Assembly (NCBI GenBank): GCA_910574255.1
Contig: CAJTAK010000021.1
Location: 1-64,000, forward strand
Length of the DNA: 64,000 nucleotides
DNA from: Clostridia bacterium
GTDB taxonomy: Bacteria > Bacillota > Clostridia > Lachnospirales > Lachnospiraceae
Reading direction: 5' to 3'
The translations under genes were made by a program, and so were the position numbers. Position 1 is the first letter of the stretch; the number at the start of each line of letters is the position of its first letter. Of the stretch, positions 15,872-24,746 are shown one piece after another. The notes beneath the pieces were generated by a model. The model was not told where the DNA came from. It ran no database searches and saw only the letters and a program-made list of their open reading frames with translations.

Positions 15872-17279
15872 AAGCAGCCTGTTTGCAAAAGTATTTTTCA
15901 TAACGGCGGCCATGCTGCTGTGCATATCCCTGCTGGTGTACGCTCTTTTGGCATGGCTGATGCCCCGAACCTATTCTGGCAGGCTGAATGCGGTTTTGGA
16001 TGAACAGACACAGGTATTTCTTTCGGAATTGGAAGAGACGGCTTTTTTGGACAGCGGGGGCCTGTTTGAACAATTCCTTAAGAATACGGATATATATTCC
16101 GTTGAATTATTTGATGAGGACGGCAGGCAGGTGCCCATCCCTGCCGGGCACCAGGAGGCTGTATTGGAGGAGGCAGCGATGACGGCGGTGTATGAATCCT
16201 ATGACAGCGATTCTGTTTTATCGAACAGCTATTATTTTTCTTTTTCTGACAGCCATGGGGTCTATATGCTTATGGTATACGGAAAGGCGGAGCAGGTTGC
16301 GGAAATACGGCAGGCATTTCGGCACATTCTGCCCCTGTTGCTTTTTGTTATCCTTGCGGTTTCATTTGGGGCATCCTGGCTGTACTCCCGGCTGATCACA
16401 AAGCCCGTACTGGAAATCAGCCGTATATCCGAGGAAATGTCCGGGCTTCATTTGGACTGGCAGATTGACATTAGAAGAACGGACGAGCTGGGCACGCTGG
16501 GGAGAAGCCTGAATTCCCTGTCCCGCAATTTGTCTGCAGCCCTGTCTGGCCTTAAGGATGCGAACAAAAAGCTGGAGGAGGATATTGAGCGGGAAAAGAA
16601 GCTGGAACAGGCAAGGACGGATTTCTTTTCCGCCGTGTCCCATGAATTGAAGACACCCGTTACTGTCATTAAGGGACAGTTAGAGGGGATGCTTCTGGGA
16701 ATCGGGGCTTATAAGGATCACGAAAAATACCTTGCCAGATCCCTGGAGACTGCGAATACTCTTGAATCAATGGTGCAGGAGATACTTACCATATCAAGGC
16801 TGGACACCATAGGGGCGGACTTTAAGAGGGACCAATTTGACTGTGTACAGGTGATTCGGAATTATTTGAATGAGACGGAAGACCTGATAGCGGGGAAAGA
16901 CTTGCAGGTATCTATGGAGCTGCCGCCTTTCGTATGGATAAATGGCAATAAAATGCTGATGGAAAAGGTTTTTTCCAATCTGATTGGAAATGCGGTCAAA
17001 TATTCGCCGCCGGGTGCAGCCATCCGCATCTGCGGACATATGGAATGTGAGCGGTTTCATTTCTCTGTGGAAAATACCGGGACTCGGATACCGGATGAGA
17101 GCATTCCGAAGCTGTTTGATGCCTTTTATCGTGTTGAACAGTCAAGGAACAGGAAAACGGGGGGAAGCGGGCTGGGGCTTTATGTGACACAGAGGATACT
17201 GCGGCGGCATGGAAGTGAGTGCGGGGTCTGCAATACGGATTCTGGGGTGCGGTTTTCTTTTACAATGGCTACTGCATGA
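15855..17279 (+). CDS. sensor histidine kinase
   Basis: Membrane kinase of 474 residues. Two helices (about 12-36 and 155-177) enclose an extracellular sensor of about 120 residues. HAMP follows (about 178-235), then the DHp domain with phospho-acceptor His263 in SAVSHELKTPVTVI, and an HATPase domain with N-box NLIGNAVKYSPPG and G-boxes GSGLGLYV. It starts with TTG 15855 inside the regulator gene, indicating coupled translation. The ligand is unknown. Confidence 0.92.
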   Translation: MREKIKSSLFAKVFFITAAMLLCISLLVYALLAWLMPRTYSGRLNAVLDEQTQVFLSELEETAFLDSGGLFEQFLKNTDIYSVELFDEDGRQVPIPAGHQEAVLEEAAMTAVYESYDSDSVLSNSYYFSFSDSHGVYMLMVYGKAEQVAEIRQAFRHILPLLLFVILAVSFGASWLYSRLITKPVLEISRISEEMSGLHLDWQIDIRRTDELGTLGRSLNSLSRNLSAALSGLKDANKKLEEDIEREKKLEQARTDFFSAVSHELKTPVTVIKGQLEGMLLGIGAYKDHEKYLARSLETANTLESMVQEILTISRLDTIGADFKRDQFDCVQVIRNYLNETEDLIAGKDLQVSMELPPFVWINGNKMLMEKVFSNLIGNAVKYSPPGAAIRICGHMECERFHFSVENTGTRIPDESIPKLFDAFYRVEQSRNRKTGGSGLGLYVTQRILRRHGSECGVCNTDSGVRFSFTMATA

Positions 17280-17556
17280 ACAGATAAGAAATACATTCGT
17301 AATTTATATAATATAGATGATAAAGTGCTTTTTGTCCCACTGCAGATCGGAAAATATATGCCGCTGATGAACCATTTGCAGGTGGAAATCGTTGCCTGAA
17401 CTTGCCAAGGCTGGAAACAGAATGCGAAAAATATCTTTTAAAGCGAAAGAGAGATACAAATCAAGAAGTACACATAAATCACACACAAACTACAAATCCA
17501 TCACAAAAAAGCCTGTTATGCTTTTTGTATATTTAAAGAAAGGAAAGATTTCTCTT

Positions 17557-18711
17557 ATGAAAAACAAAAAGAACATAACACAGGCTTTTTTGATTACGGC
17601 ATTTCTGGGAGTTATGGCCGGATACGGCACAGGACCCCTCTTACAGGATGAAAATACGGCACAGATCACCGAAGCCGCCCCGGAGCTGTCAAGGGAAGCT
17701 TCCCCTGTCCTTGCCGCCGCAGCAGAGGACGGGGAAAAAACGGACACATATGAGACTGCCTGTGGAGAGCAGTTTAAGATCTATGAGCCCTTTGGCATGG
17801 TTTATGATGCGGACAGAAATGAACTGTATTATAAGGGAAAAGCGGTGCGGTGGTTTGAGGACTACTATCCCCTGGGAGACGGTTCCCAGGCCGGCAGAGG
17901 CTTTTTCAATGAAAACGGGGTAGTAGACGTATATGCAATTCGTGATCTTCATACCTCTGTGCGGGCAGATGACGGCTCCTTTGACCCGAGCGGGACATTG
18001 ACAGGCTTAGCGGAATGCTCAGAAGAAGAATTTGCCGCCCGTGATTTGGAGGCCATTCGAAATCCGTCTCCGGTTGTGGCACAAGCAGGGGAGCCGGCCA
18101 CAGAGGAAGAGCTTAAGGAAATGGCAGAGGAATATGAAGCATTCGGCCTCACCTATGATACAAAAGAGGATCAGTGGTATTATCACGGTGAAAAGGTCCG
18201 GTATTTTCGGGATATTCTAACTTCTAACGGCGAAGACTTAAGCAGCGGCAAATTTCACGGTGCTATGCGTACCTTTGGAGATGAAAATGGCACTGTGGAT
18301 ATTTACACAGTACGAGATTATGAAAAGCCGAATGCTTCCGGGTATGGAACATTGACGGGCATTGAAAGGTGTACATCAAAAGAAGCCCATGAGCATCCAC
18401 AGCGAAACACAGTGCCGCAATCCGGCAGGGATTCGGATGCTGTTGAGAAGCCGGGAATTGTGGACATGGCCGTATATGAGCCCTATGGTTTGATTTTTGA
18501 TAAGGAGAAAGACTGCTACACTTACAACGGAAGTATTGTCCGGTATTTTAATGATTGGCGAAGCGGCGCAGGCTTTACGAATTTTTCAACGGGAACTGTA
18601 GACATTGAGGGGGCGTATGATGACAATGATAATCTTATAGGTATCAAGGAATGCTCCAGGGAGATGTATGATTTCCATACGAAAAAGAGGGAATCCTTAT
18701 TTTGCTCATAA
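17557..18711 (+). CDS. secreted protein with three tandem repeat domains
   Basis: A 384-residue protein. Residues 1-27 look like a signal peptide (ITQAFLITAFLGVMAGYG) without a lipobox. Three homologous domains follow, at about 75-175, 200-295 and 325-384. They open YEPFGMVYDADRNELYY, YEAFGLTYDTKEDQWYY and YEPYGLIFDKEKDCYTY, each followed by a V-R-[WY]-F motif and a GTVDIY/VVDVY strand, then GTLTGI-[E/K]. I recall similar repeats in proteins beside BlaR1-like genes of Lachnospiraceae. Function unknown; it may be the extracellular partner or output of the adjacent two-component system. Start ATG 17557 follows AGAAAGGAAAG. Confidence 0.7.
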   Translation: MKNKKNITQAFLITAFLGVMAGYGTGPLLQDENTAQITEAAPELSREASPVLAAAAEDGEKTDTYETACGEQFKIYEPFGMVYDADRNELYYKGKAVRWFEDYYPLGDGSQAGRGFFNENGVVDVYAIRDLHTSVRADDGSFDPSGTLTGLAECSEEEFAARDLEAIRNPSPVVAQAGEPATEEELKEMAEEYEAFGLTYDTKEDQWYYHGEKVRYFRDILTSNGEDLSSGKFHGAMRTFGDENGTVDIYTVRDYEKPNASGYGTLTGIERCTSKEAHEHPQRNTVPQSGRDSDAVEKPGIVDMAVYEPYGLIFDKEKDCYTYNGSIVRYFNDWRSGAGFTNFSTGTVDIEGAYDDNDNLIGIKECSREMYDFHTKKRESLFCS

Positions 18712-18712
18712 A

Positions 18713-18850
18713 TTGACAGGACGTAGATATTTTTCCATACCTGTTTACGAATTTTATCAGAAATACCATGAAAATGGAAATTCTGTTTGGGAATGTGAAT
18801 GTCCTATAATAGATGGAGAGGAAAAAAGTTTTTTCCGCAAATATTTTTGA
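18713..18850 (+). pseudogene. gene fragment, possibly double-stranded-RNA-binding-domain-like
   Basis: After the stop at 18711 an open frame without its own start encodes GRRYFSIPVYEFYQKYHENG then VWECECPI and ends at TGA 18848-18850. The pattern faintly recalls a dsRNA-binding domain of a ribonuclease III-like protein cut after its third strand. There is no ribosome site, so this is probably debris. Confidence 0.25.
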
Positions 18851-18908
18851 AGAATAGAATCATATCCTTTCGTATCCGAAAAGCAGTCCTTTCGTTCCAT
18901 TTATCCAA

Positions 18909-18933
18909 AAAACAGGGAATTTCTGCCGATATA
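18909..18933 (+). promoter_or_regulatory. sigma-28-like promoter motif (copy 1)
   Basis: AAACAGGGAATTTCTGCCGATATA: the GCCGATAT element (18925-18932) matches the -10 of flagellar sigma factor SigD/FliA (consensus GCCGATAA). Almost the same 25 bases occur at 20309-20332 and, less exactly, at 39559-39583. The -35 (TAAA) is imperfect here (CAAA). It lies upstream of the gene at 19183. Confidence 0.5.
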
Positions 18934-18983
18934 ACAGATAAGAACCTATTTATTTTTAGATGTTGTATTTTGGGATAGAAAAG

Positions 18984-19170
18984 TATCCCTTTATGCACAA
19001 AGATCATGTGCAGATCAAGGAAACACCCTACGGGCAAGGTGAATTTGCCTGTAAGGCAAAGAGAGGGTGCCCTGGGGCATATCCCTTTATGCACAAAAAC
19101 CATGTGCGGATTAAGGAAACACCCTACGGGTATCCCTTTATGCACAAAAACCATGTGCGGATTAAGGAAA
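18984..19170 (+). repeat. three tandem hairpin repeats before a start codon
   Basis: Copies at 18984-19034, 19080-19130 and 19131-19170 share TATCCCTTTATGCACAAA, then ATGTGCGGATTAAGGAAA and ACACCCTACGGG. GCACA...TGTGC forms a small stem-loop. The last copy runs directly into the GGAAAGGAG Shine-Dalgarno of the gene at 19183. A degenerate fourth copy precedes the gene at 54844. Between copies 1 and 2 lies another hairpin (TTTGCCT/AGGCAAA). Confidence 0.7.
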
Positions 19171-19182
19171 GGAGAAGCAGGA

Positions 19183-20181
19183 ATGGGTATTGGAGTGACA
19201 GCCGATAAATTGGGAGAACGCTATTTGGCAGAACAGAGCCAGAATCAAACATCCGTCAGGCTCAAAGGAGCAAGCTTCGCAGAGCTTGCGGCAGCAAGAA
19301 CAGCAGAGAGGACAGCAGGAAAAGCGGCAGGGCAGGCGAACACGCCGGGACTAATAACGGCTGCAGAGCAAAACAGAAGTGAAACAAATCTCTTTATGGG
19401 AGAAACCTACGAGGAACGTCTAAGTAAGATAACCGACAAAAACGCAGCAAACGCTTTTCGCATAGCATATGCAAAGAAAATGGCTGGTTCCACAGACTAT
19501 ATTTCAGCCATCAGCAAGGCATACAGCACCGGAATAATAGGAGCCGCAAGCTTCGGGGATGCATTTTCACAATACAAGGTCATAACCCATGTGGGAAACG
19601 CCGACATTTCCTCCGCAAACTGGCAGAGAAATGACTTTCCGTTCTGGAAGTATTTTCAACCGGATACGAGTGCGGACGCCCTAAATGACTGGAGACCCGT
19701 AGGTGCGAATCCGCCCCAGACACGCAGTGATCTGCAGCGAAATTACAGCAGCATCGGCGCCGGGAAAATCGCAGTGATTATTCCGGAGAGCCTGCAGCAG
19801 AAAATGGATGCGGACCCGGACTATGCCCGGCAGATCGTAGCAAAGCTGCAAGCATGGAAAGAAGACTACGACCTGTGGGACAACACAGTTGCAGCATCCT
19901 ACGGCTATGATGTGGCCGCCCATCAGGCAGGAAAAAGCTATGTCTTCAATCTGGACGAAAACAGAGATATACGGAATTGCACCGTCACTGGCAGCGGAAG
20001 AATCACGGGACCTTCAAAGGAGGAACTGGAGCAAATCGAAGCAGAGCAGGCCAGAAAGCGCCGGCTCCGTGTGAAATATATACAGATCATGGAAGAAAGC
20101 GCCGAAAAGAGAAGAATGCAGGAGCAGGAAGCGCTGCTCTATTTTCAGAGCCAGCGATTAAAACAGGATTTGTTCCGCTGA
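19183..20181 (+). CDS. protein of unknown function, DUF6033-like
   Basis: A 332-residue soluble-looking protein with a low-complexity Ala-rich N-terminus (residues 30-65), no signal peptide, and a Glu/Arg-rich helical tail (about 285-332). The central region IAVIIPESLQQKMDADPDYA recalls DUF6033, where an SVxIxxxxLxxMAxDPxY pattern is typical, and the protein at 34889 has the equivalent ISINISEAGFEAMKNDPEYE. AAGGAAAGGAG places the start at ATG 19183, although the frame is open from 19006 through the upstream repeats. A sigma-28-like motif lies upstream. It forms a cluster with the next two genes. Confidence 0.6.
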   Translation: MGIGVTADKLGERYLAEQSQNQTSVRLKGASFAELAAARTAERTAGKAAGQANTPGLITAAEQNRSETNLFMGETYEERLSKITDKNAANAFRIAYAKKMAGSTDYISAISKAYSTGIIGAASFGDAFSQYKVITHVGNADISSANWQRNDFPFWKYFQPDTSADALNDWRPVGANPPQTRSDLQRNYSSIGAGKIAVIIPESLQQKMDADPDYARQIVAKLQAWKEDYDLWDNTVAASYGYDVAAHQAGKSYVFNLDENRDIRNCTVTGSGRITGPSKEELEQIEAEQARKRRLRVKYIQIMEESAEKRRMQEQEALLYFQSQRLKQDLFR

Positions 20182-20308
20182 TTCATAAGGTGAAAAATGC
20201 AGTAAAGGAAAAAATGTCCGGCTGAACCCCCGGACAGCAGACACATACTTATACTTTTTAGGACTTTTTTAGCAAATAAACAGTAATTATGCCCCAATAC
20301 AGGTTAGC

Positions 20309-20332
20309 AAACAGGGAATATCTGCCGATATA
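20309..20332 (+). promoter_or_regulatory. sigma-28-like promoter motif (copy 2)
   Basis: AAACAGGGAATATCTGCCGAT(AT) with GCCGATAT at 20324-20331. It differs from copy 1 by one base over 24 and lies 24 bases before the gene at 20356. This strong conservation between two otherwise different intergenic regions supports a shared promoter or operator. Confidence 0.55.
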
Positions 20333-20355
20333 TCTGTAAAGGGGTGTGAGACTTG

Positions 20356-21006
20356 ATGAACATTAATAGTTTGAGGTCAGTTAGAAATTACGGAAATTAT
20401 ACGATTGATACAAATAGCAACCAGTATAAGGCGGCGGCAAAGGACTTCCTTGAGAACCACCGTGGGGCAGTCGCCAAAATGTCGCCATGGGAAAAGAAGA
20501 TGTATGAGATGTTCGGCGGAGAAAAGGCTTACATGAGAAATGTCATGAAGATGTACAATTCCGACGGAGATTTTGTGGGGCCGGGCGGCATCGTTGTGCC
20601 GGGAATGGTAGTAAATGGAATCCCGGAATCGGAGCGGCATCAGATTATAGATGTTTCCGAGGAAGCCCGTCAAAGTATGTTTGACGAGACAAAGCGTCAT
20701 TTCCTGCAGGAATATGGTGTGGCAAACGGCGACACGACAAAGCGATCCGAGGTTTTCCGTGCATTCCAGCTCAGCATTCCAAAGGAAGACAGATTAAAAG
20801 GAACATGGACCCTGGGACAGTATGAGAGAGCGTACAGCCAGGCATTTTATGACGCAGTGAAGGCTTCCGATCCCGGCTGGCAGCTAGGCATGCCCTTTGA
20901 CAGAAGCATTTTGGACAATGTAACAAGGGAATCTGTGGATAATGCCCTTGTGAAATCGGGCAATACTCTTGTTCTTCCGAGGAAAACAGTGGATGTCAGT
21001 GCGTAA
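20356..21006 (+). CDS. DUF3879-like protein
   Basis: A 216-residue protein without signal peptide. The C-terminal 140 residues match what I remember of DUF3879: IDVSEEARQSMFDETKRHF, EYGVANGDTTKRSEVFRAF and TWTLGQYERAYSQAFYDAV, ending near VKSGNTLVL. A paralogue is encoded at 35541. AAAGGGGTG nine bases upstream supports ATG 20356 (TTG 20353 is possible). The family has no established role; the sigma-28-like motif just upstream suggests expression with a motility-type regulon. Confidence 0.7.
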   Translation: MNINSLRSVRNYGNYTIDTNSNQYKAAAKDFLENHRGAVAKMSPWEKKMYEMFGGEKAYMRNVMKMYNSDGDFVGPGGIVVPGMVVNGIPESERHQIIDVSEEARQSMFDETKRHFLQEYGVANGDTTKRSEVFRAFQLSIPKEDRLKGTWTLGQYERAYSQAFYDAVKASDPGWQLGMPFDRSILDNVTRESVDNALVKSGNTLVLPRKTVDVSA

Positions 21007-21161
21007 TAAATAAGATAATATGAGATTTTAGCCAAAATATCCTATGAAAATGGACGAATATAACGTTTCCCGAAATTCCTATCAAAATCTTTTCCGGATC
21101 TTTTCCGGAAATTTTCATAGGAATTTCCAAAACAGGATACCACATGAGGGAGGTGCAGCTT

Positions 21162-22082
21162 TTGGATTTTTCCAAGATACAATCACTGGGGACTTATACA
21201 AAAAATATGGAAATGCAGTTGAAATGGCAGAAAAAGAAAGCAGATAATGATTTCACTGCGGACGGAAGTACGAAATTAACCGATCCGACGGCACAGCAGG
21301 CGGAAGAGATTCGAAAGGCCCAGGCGGACGGTTCGGCCAAGCTTTCCTCCCAGATCCGCACAAAGCTGGCAACGGGCAAGAAGCTGACCCGGGAGGAGAT
21401 GGAGTATCTGGAGAAGCATGATCCCCAGACCTACCAGAAAGTAAAAGCCATCGAAGCCGAGCAGAAGAGCTACGAAAAAAAGCTGAAAAACTGCAAGACC
21501 AAGGAAGAGGTGCAGCAGGTCAGAACGGAACGAGTGGCAGCTTCCTTAAGCGTAGTCAACAATGTGAAGAACAATCCGGCCATACCTGAGGGAGCCAAGC
21601 TTGGAATCATGTGGCAGGAGCTTCAGAAAAATATGGCCATGGAAGAAACCATAAGAAAATTTGTAGAGAGCGGCGAATATGCCCATCTCCCCACGGAAGC
21701 AGAGAAGCGGGAAGTGGAGAAGGATCTCAAGGAATTAAAGGAAGCCGAGCTTGGAATCAAAGATCCCACAGAGAGCAGCGAAGAGAAGGAGCCGGTGGAG
21801 AATGCCCAGGAGAAGGAGAGCGCCGAAGCGAAAGAAGCCGCCGCAGCAACGTCTGGAGCAGATCCTGTGAAGGAAGAGGTTTTAGCAGAGCATGCAAAAG
21901 AGACGGCGAGCCACAAAGCCGTGGAAAAGGAGCATGTTCTCCTAAAGGAGCGAAGGATCACACGGGCCCAGGTGGAAGCAACACCGGAGGCTTTGAAAGT
22001 AAAGCGTGCCAGAGCCCAGGCAACATATAAGGGGAGCCAGATTGAGATCCCCGATCGGGTTGTGGATGTAAAAGTAAAGTAA
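21162..22082 (+). CDS. Lys/Glu/Ala-rich coiled-coil protein of unknown function
   Basis: A 306-residue, highly charged, helical protein with no signal or membrane segment. The N-terminal part (LDFSKIQSLGTYTKNMEMQL), a central helical region with AKLSSQIRTKLATGKKLTRE, a Glu/Ala-rich low-complexity stretch (about 200-245) and a basic end are visible. TTG 21162 is chosen because GGGAGGTG lies six bases upstream; the alternative ATG is 21144. It is the third gene of the DUF6033-like/DUF3879-like cluster. The start motif (KIQSLGTYTK) resembles secreted flagellar-type proteins only in being flexible; no function is assigned. Confidence 0.55.
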   Translation: MDFSKIQSLGTYTKNMEMQLKWQKKKADNDFTADGSTKLTDPTAQQAEEIRKAQADGSAKLSSQIRTKLATGKKLTREEMEYLEKHDPQTYQKVKAIEAEQKSYEKKLKNCKTKEEVQQVRTERVAASLSVVNNVKNNPAIPEGAKLGIMWQELQKNMAMEETIRKFVESGEYAHLPTEAEKREVEKDLKELKEAELGIKDPTESSEEKEPVENAQEKESAEAKEAAAATSGADPVKEEVLAEHAKETASHKAVEKEHVLLKERRITRAQVEATPEALKVKRARAQATYKGSQIEIPDRVVDVKVK

Positions 22083-22122
22083 GGGACTGTAATATAAGAT
22101 TTTACACCCGGTTTACTGGCAA

Positions 22123-22597
22123 GTGATCAGTCCGATTATCAGCTTGTCAGTACATGTAAAGCAGTATCACTGGGAGTGCCAGAGCAGTCCCGATCATAGT
22201 ATGTTAATCCGTTTTTTGAGTATGATGCAAATTGCTTTGGATAGGGGGAGCATACAGGGAATCTGCTTATCCGTTACTCTTTCTCACTCGGCGGTATTGT
22301 TTCTGCGCAGTGATGCTTCCGCAGCGGACAGCCTGCGGATTGAGATTTTGACACCGGAGGAAAGGAGTAGGGAGTATTATGGGCGGAAAGATTTTAGAAT
22401 ATGAGGCGAAAACGATAAAAAATGAGGGAATAAATCAAGGGCTTAAAGAAGGACTTAAAGAAGGACACCGAGAGGGAAGACTTGAGATGCTCTTTGATTT
22501 GGTGCGTGATAATCTTTTGTCACTTCAGGAGGCAATTTCCCGTGCGGGACTTACGGAGGAACTGTTTTTAAAGAAAATGAACGAATATAAAATGTGA
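22123..22597 (+). pseudogene. C-terminal remnant of an Rpn-like protein
   Basis: The intact frame 22379-22597 (72 residues) contains GINQGLKEGLKEGHREGRLE followed by a helical LFDLVRDNLLSLQEAISRAG end, the coiled coil and tail typical of Rpn-like proteins such as the one at 8651. Upstream, 22123-22404 gives a second overlapping frame with ILTPEERSREYY, normally part of the same protein, in a shifted frame. The nuclease core is missing, so this is a decayed copy. Confidence 0.55.
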
Positions 22598-22630
22598 CGG
22601 CGGTTCCTCCTTCGTCACAAAGATTACGGC

Positions 22631-22675
22631 TGCCCTCTCTTGGCAAGGACTGTGTGCCCTTGTCAAGAGAGGGCA
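22631..22675. terminator. strong stem-loop terminator
   Basis: TGCCCTCTCTTGGCAAGG (22631-22648) pairs with CCTTGTCAAGAGAGGGCA (22658-22675), 17 of 18 pairs. The T-run is short, so it may act with help from other factors. It insulates the two-component system that follows. Confidence 0.65.
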
Positions 22676-22714
22676 TTGCTATAACATAATACAAGGAAAG
22701 GACGGTACGAACCT

Positions 22715-23401
22715 ATGAATCGGATTTTAATTATAGATGATGATAAGGAGCTCTGCGATTTGATTAAACGGAGCGTTTTGCAGGAGGATATTGAGGCAGA
22801 CTGCTGTGCTTCTGGGAGAGCAGGCTTGGGAATGCTTAAGGAAAATGTTTACCAGCTTGTTATTCTGGATGTTATGATGCCCGGATATGACGGCTTTGAA
22901 ACCCTTGAGAGAATCCGAAGGGAAAGCAGTCTGCCCATTTTAATGCTCACGGCTAAAAATGACAGTCTTTCCAAGGTCCGCGGCTTGAGGTCGGGGGCTG
23001 ACGATTATCTGACAAAGCCCTTTGATATGGACGAGTTGACGGCCCGTATTATTTCGCTGATCCGGCGTTATACCCGTTTCAACCAGGGAGAAGGGGAGAC
23101 CTTGGCCTTTGATGGTCTTACCATTGATCCGGATAACTGCAGTGTGCTTGCGGCAGGGGGCACCTATGAACTGCCCCCGAAGGAGTTTGATTTGCTTTTG
23201 TTTCTTGCGAAGAATCAAGGGAAAATACTGACAAAGCAAAGGATTTATGAGGAGGTCTGGGGGGAAGCCTACGTTTATGATGACAGCAATATTATGGCTG
23301 TTATAAGTCGGCTTCGTAAAAAGATAGAAGAAAATCCCGGGAGCCCACGCTATATTCAGACGGTGAAGGGAATAGGCTACCGCTTTAATAAGGAGGTATG
23401 A
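22715..23401 (+). CDS. OmpR/PhoB-family response regulator
   Basis: A 228-residue regulator. The receiver has acidic residues in IDDD (8-10), phospho-acceptor Asp52 (LVILDVMMPGYDG) and Lys in YLTKPF. The winged-helix output domain spans about 130-228 and ends TVKGIGYRFNKE. AAGGAAAGGACGG precedes the ATG. It is followed at 4 bases by its kinase and, after 524 bases, by a three-gene ABC transporter. Four 11-base-spaced GCAAGGTT repeats before the transporter are the likely binding sites. Confidence 0.93.
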   Translation: MNRILIIDDDKELCDLIKRSVLQEDIEADCCASGRAGLGMLKENVYQLVILDVMMPGYDGFETLERIRRESSLPILMLTAKNDSLSKVRGLRSGADDYLTKPFDMDELTARIISLIRRYTRFNQGEGETLAFDGLTIDPDNCSVLAAGGTYELPPKEFDLLLFLAKNQGKILTKQRIYEEVWGEAYVYDDSNIMAVISRLRKKIEENPGSPRYIQTVKGIGYRFNKEV

Positions 23402-23404
23402 CGG

Positions 23405-24328
23405 GTGTACATGGAAACGCTTGCTGTTATTTTTCTTATTGTGGGGATTGCGTCTCTGTTTGCTTCTGCTTTTATTACGTACCGTGCAAAAAGGCAGATA
23501 GCGGATATGTGGGAGGCCCTGGAGGATATCAGAAATGGGAACGGAAACCGGCGCATTTTAGCGGAGGCACATGAGCTTGCTGCTCCCATTGCGTGGCAGA
23601 TTAACGGGATTGTCCGCTCTTATGAGGACAGGCTTTCGGTTTACCGGCAGGCTGAAGAGACAAATAAGCGGCTTATGACGAGCCTTTCTCACGATGTCAG
23701 GACGCCCCTTACTACGCTGATTGGATATCTGGATGCGGTGCATAAGGAGCTTGTTACCGGGGATGAGCGGGAGGATTATATGGAGATCGCCCGGCAGAAG
23801 GCTCATGATTTGAAGGAATATATTGATGTGCTTTTTGATTGGTTTAAGCTGGGGTCTGATGAATTTTCTATGAATATTTCCGTGACGGATATGACGGAGC
23901 TGACACGGAGTATTCTGATTGACTGGATTCCGATATTTGAGGATGGGCAGATTGAATATGTGGTTGAGATACCGGAGCGGCCTTTTTGGGTCAGGGTTGA
24001 TCCCGATGGTTATATGCGTGTGGTGAATAATCTGATACAGAATGTGATTGCGCACAGTGGGGCGGATCGTGTTGTGATCTCTCTTTTGAGGGAAGAGGGG
24101 GAGGCTGTTTTATGTGTGGAGGATAATGGGGTGGGGATTGAAAAGGAGGATTTGGAGCATATTTTTGAGCGGCTGTATAAATGTGATAAGGGGCGTTCGG
24201 AAAGGGGGAGCGGGCTTGGGCTTGCGATTGTGCTTCAGATTGTGGAGAAGATGGGGGGAAGTATTGGTGTGGAGAGTGTGGTGGGGAAGGGGACGGTGTT
24301 TTTAGTGCGCTTTTTGCTAGAAGGGTGA
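23405..24328 (+). CDS. sensor histidine kinase with a short N-terminus
   Basis: A 307-residue kinase. One clear membrane helix (about 5-25) and almost no extracellular part resemble intramembrane-sensing kinases that work with ABC transporters. The DHp domain has His96 in SLSHDVRTPLTTL, followed by the N-box NNLIQNVIAHSG and G-box GSGLGLAIV. GTG 23405 is eight bases after AAGGAGG. By family analogy it probably senses bacitracin- or lantibiotic-type peptides via the neighbouring transporter; this is inference. Confidence 0.9.
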   Translation: MYMETLAVIFLIVGIASLFASAFITYRAKRQIADMWEALEDIRNGNGNRRILAEAHELAAPIAWQINGIVRSYEDRLSVYRQAEETNKRLMTSLSHDVRTPLTTLIGYLDAVHKELVTGDEREDYMEIARQKAHDLKEYIDVLFDWFKLGSDEFSMNISVTDMTELTRSILIDWIPIFEDGQIEYVVEIPERPFWVRVDPDGYMRVVNNLIQNVIAHSGADRVVISLLREEGEAVLCVEDNGVGIEKEDLEHIFERLYKCDKGRSERGSGLGLAIVLQIVEKMGGSIGVESVVGKGTVFLVRFLLEG

Positions 24329-24337
24329 GGATGGACG

Positions 24338-24555
24338 GAAGGAACTGCCGCAAAAGAAGTCAGCAGTCATTTCCATATCCTGTGTTCGGACGGTTCACGT
24401 ACACTCGGTTTGCTCTGGTCAGACATTACCTGAGAGATCTTGTTATTGGGGAGGTTTTTGAGGTAATGTCTGCCCATATCAAACAGAGCGTTCGTGAACA
24501 GCCGGACACTGGATATTGGAAAAGCCTGCTGACTTCTTTTGCGGCAGCTCCTTCC
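24338..24555. repeat. 218-base imperfect palindrome
   Basis: GGAAGGAACTGCCGCAAAAG (24338-24357) pairs with CTTTTGCGGCAGCTCCTTCC (24536-24555), and pairing continues inward through GTCAGCAG/CTGCTGAC, TTCCATATCC/GGATATTGGAA, TTCGGACGGTTCACG/CGTGAACAGCCGGAC and CAGACATTACCT/AGGTAATGTCTG. It is unrelated in sequence to the family B palindromes. It carries no gene and separates the two-component genes from the transporter. Confidence 0.65.
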
Positions 24556-24746
24556 TGGTTTTTGGGGGCTGTAGGTTGAAGGGAGTTTTTGGGGATGGGT
24601 TGGGGTGAAGGGTTTTGTTGATGGTATTGGGGGAGATTCTTTTGGGATAAATATTGGGATGTGTGTGGTTTTTGGTTTGTATTTTTGGAAGAATGTGTTT
24701 GGAGGTATGTAGGGGTTTTTGGTGTGGATTGCTGGTTTTTGGATTT
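24556..24746 (+). other. non-coding stretch almost free of cytosine
   Basis: Only three C residues occur in about 190 bases (24569, 24639, 24732); the rest is G/T-rich with many GGGG and TTTT runs. No convincing gene is present on either strand; long reverse frames here are products of the skew. Its meaning is unclear. Confidence 0.55.

Noticed and set aside
18960-19208. Frame containing repeated MHKNHVRIKE peptides
   Set aside because: It only translates the tandem hairpin repeats; the reverse strand also gives a repeated frame. The repeats are non-coding leaders.
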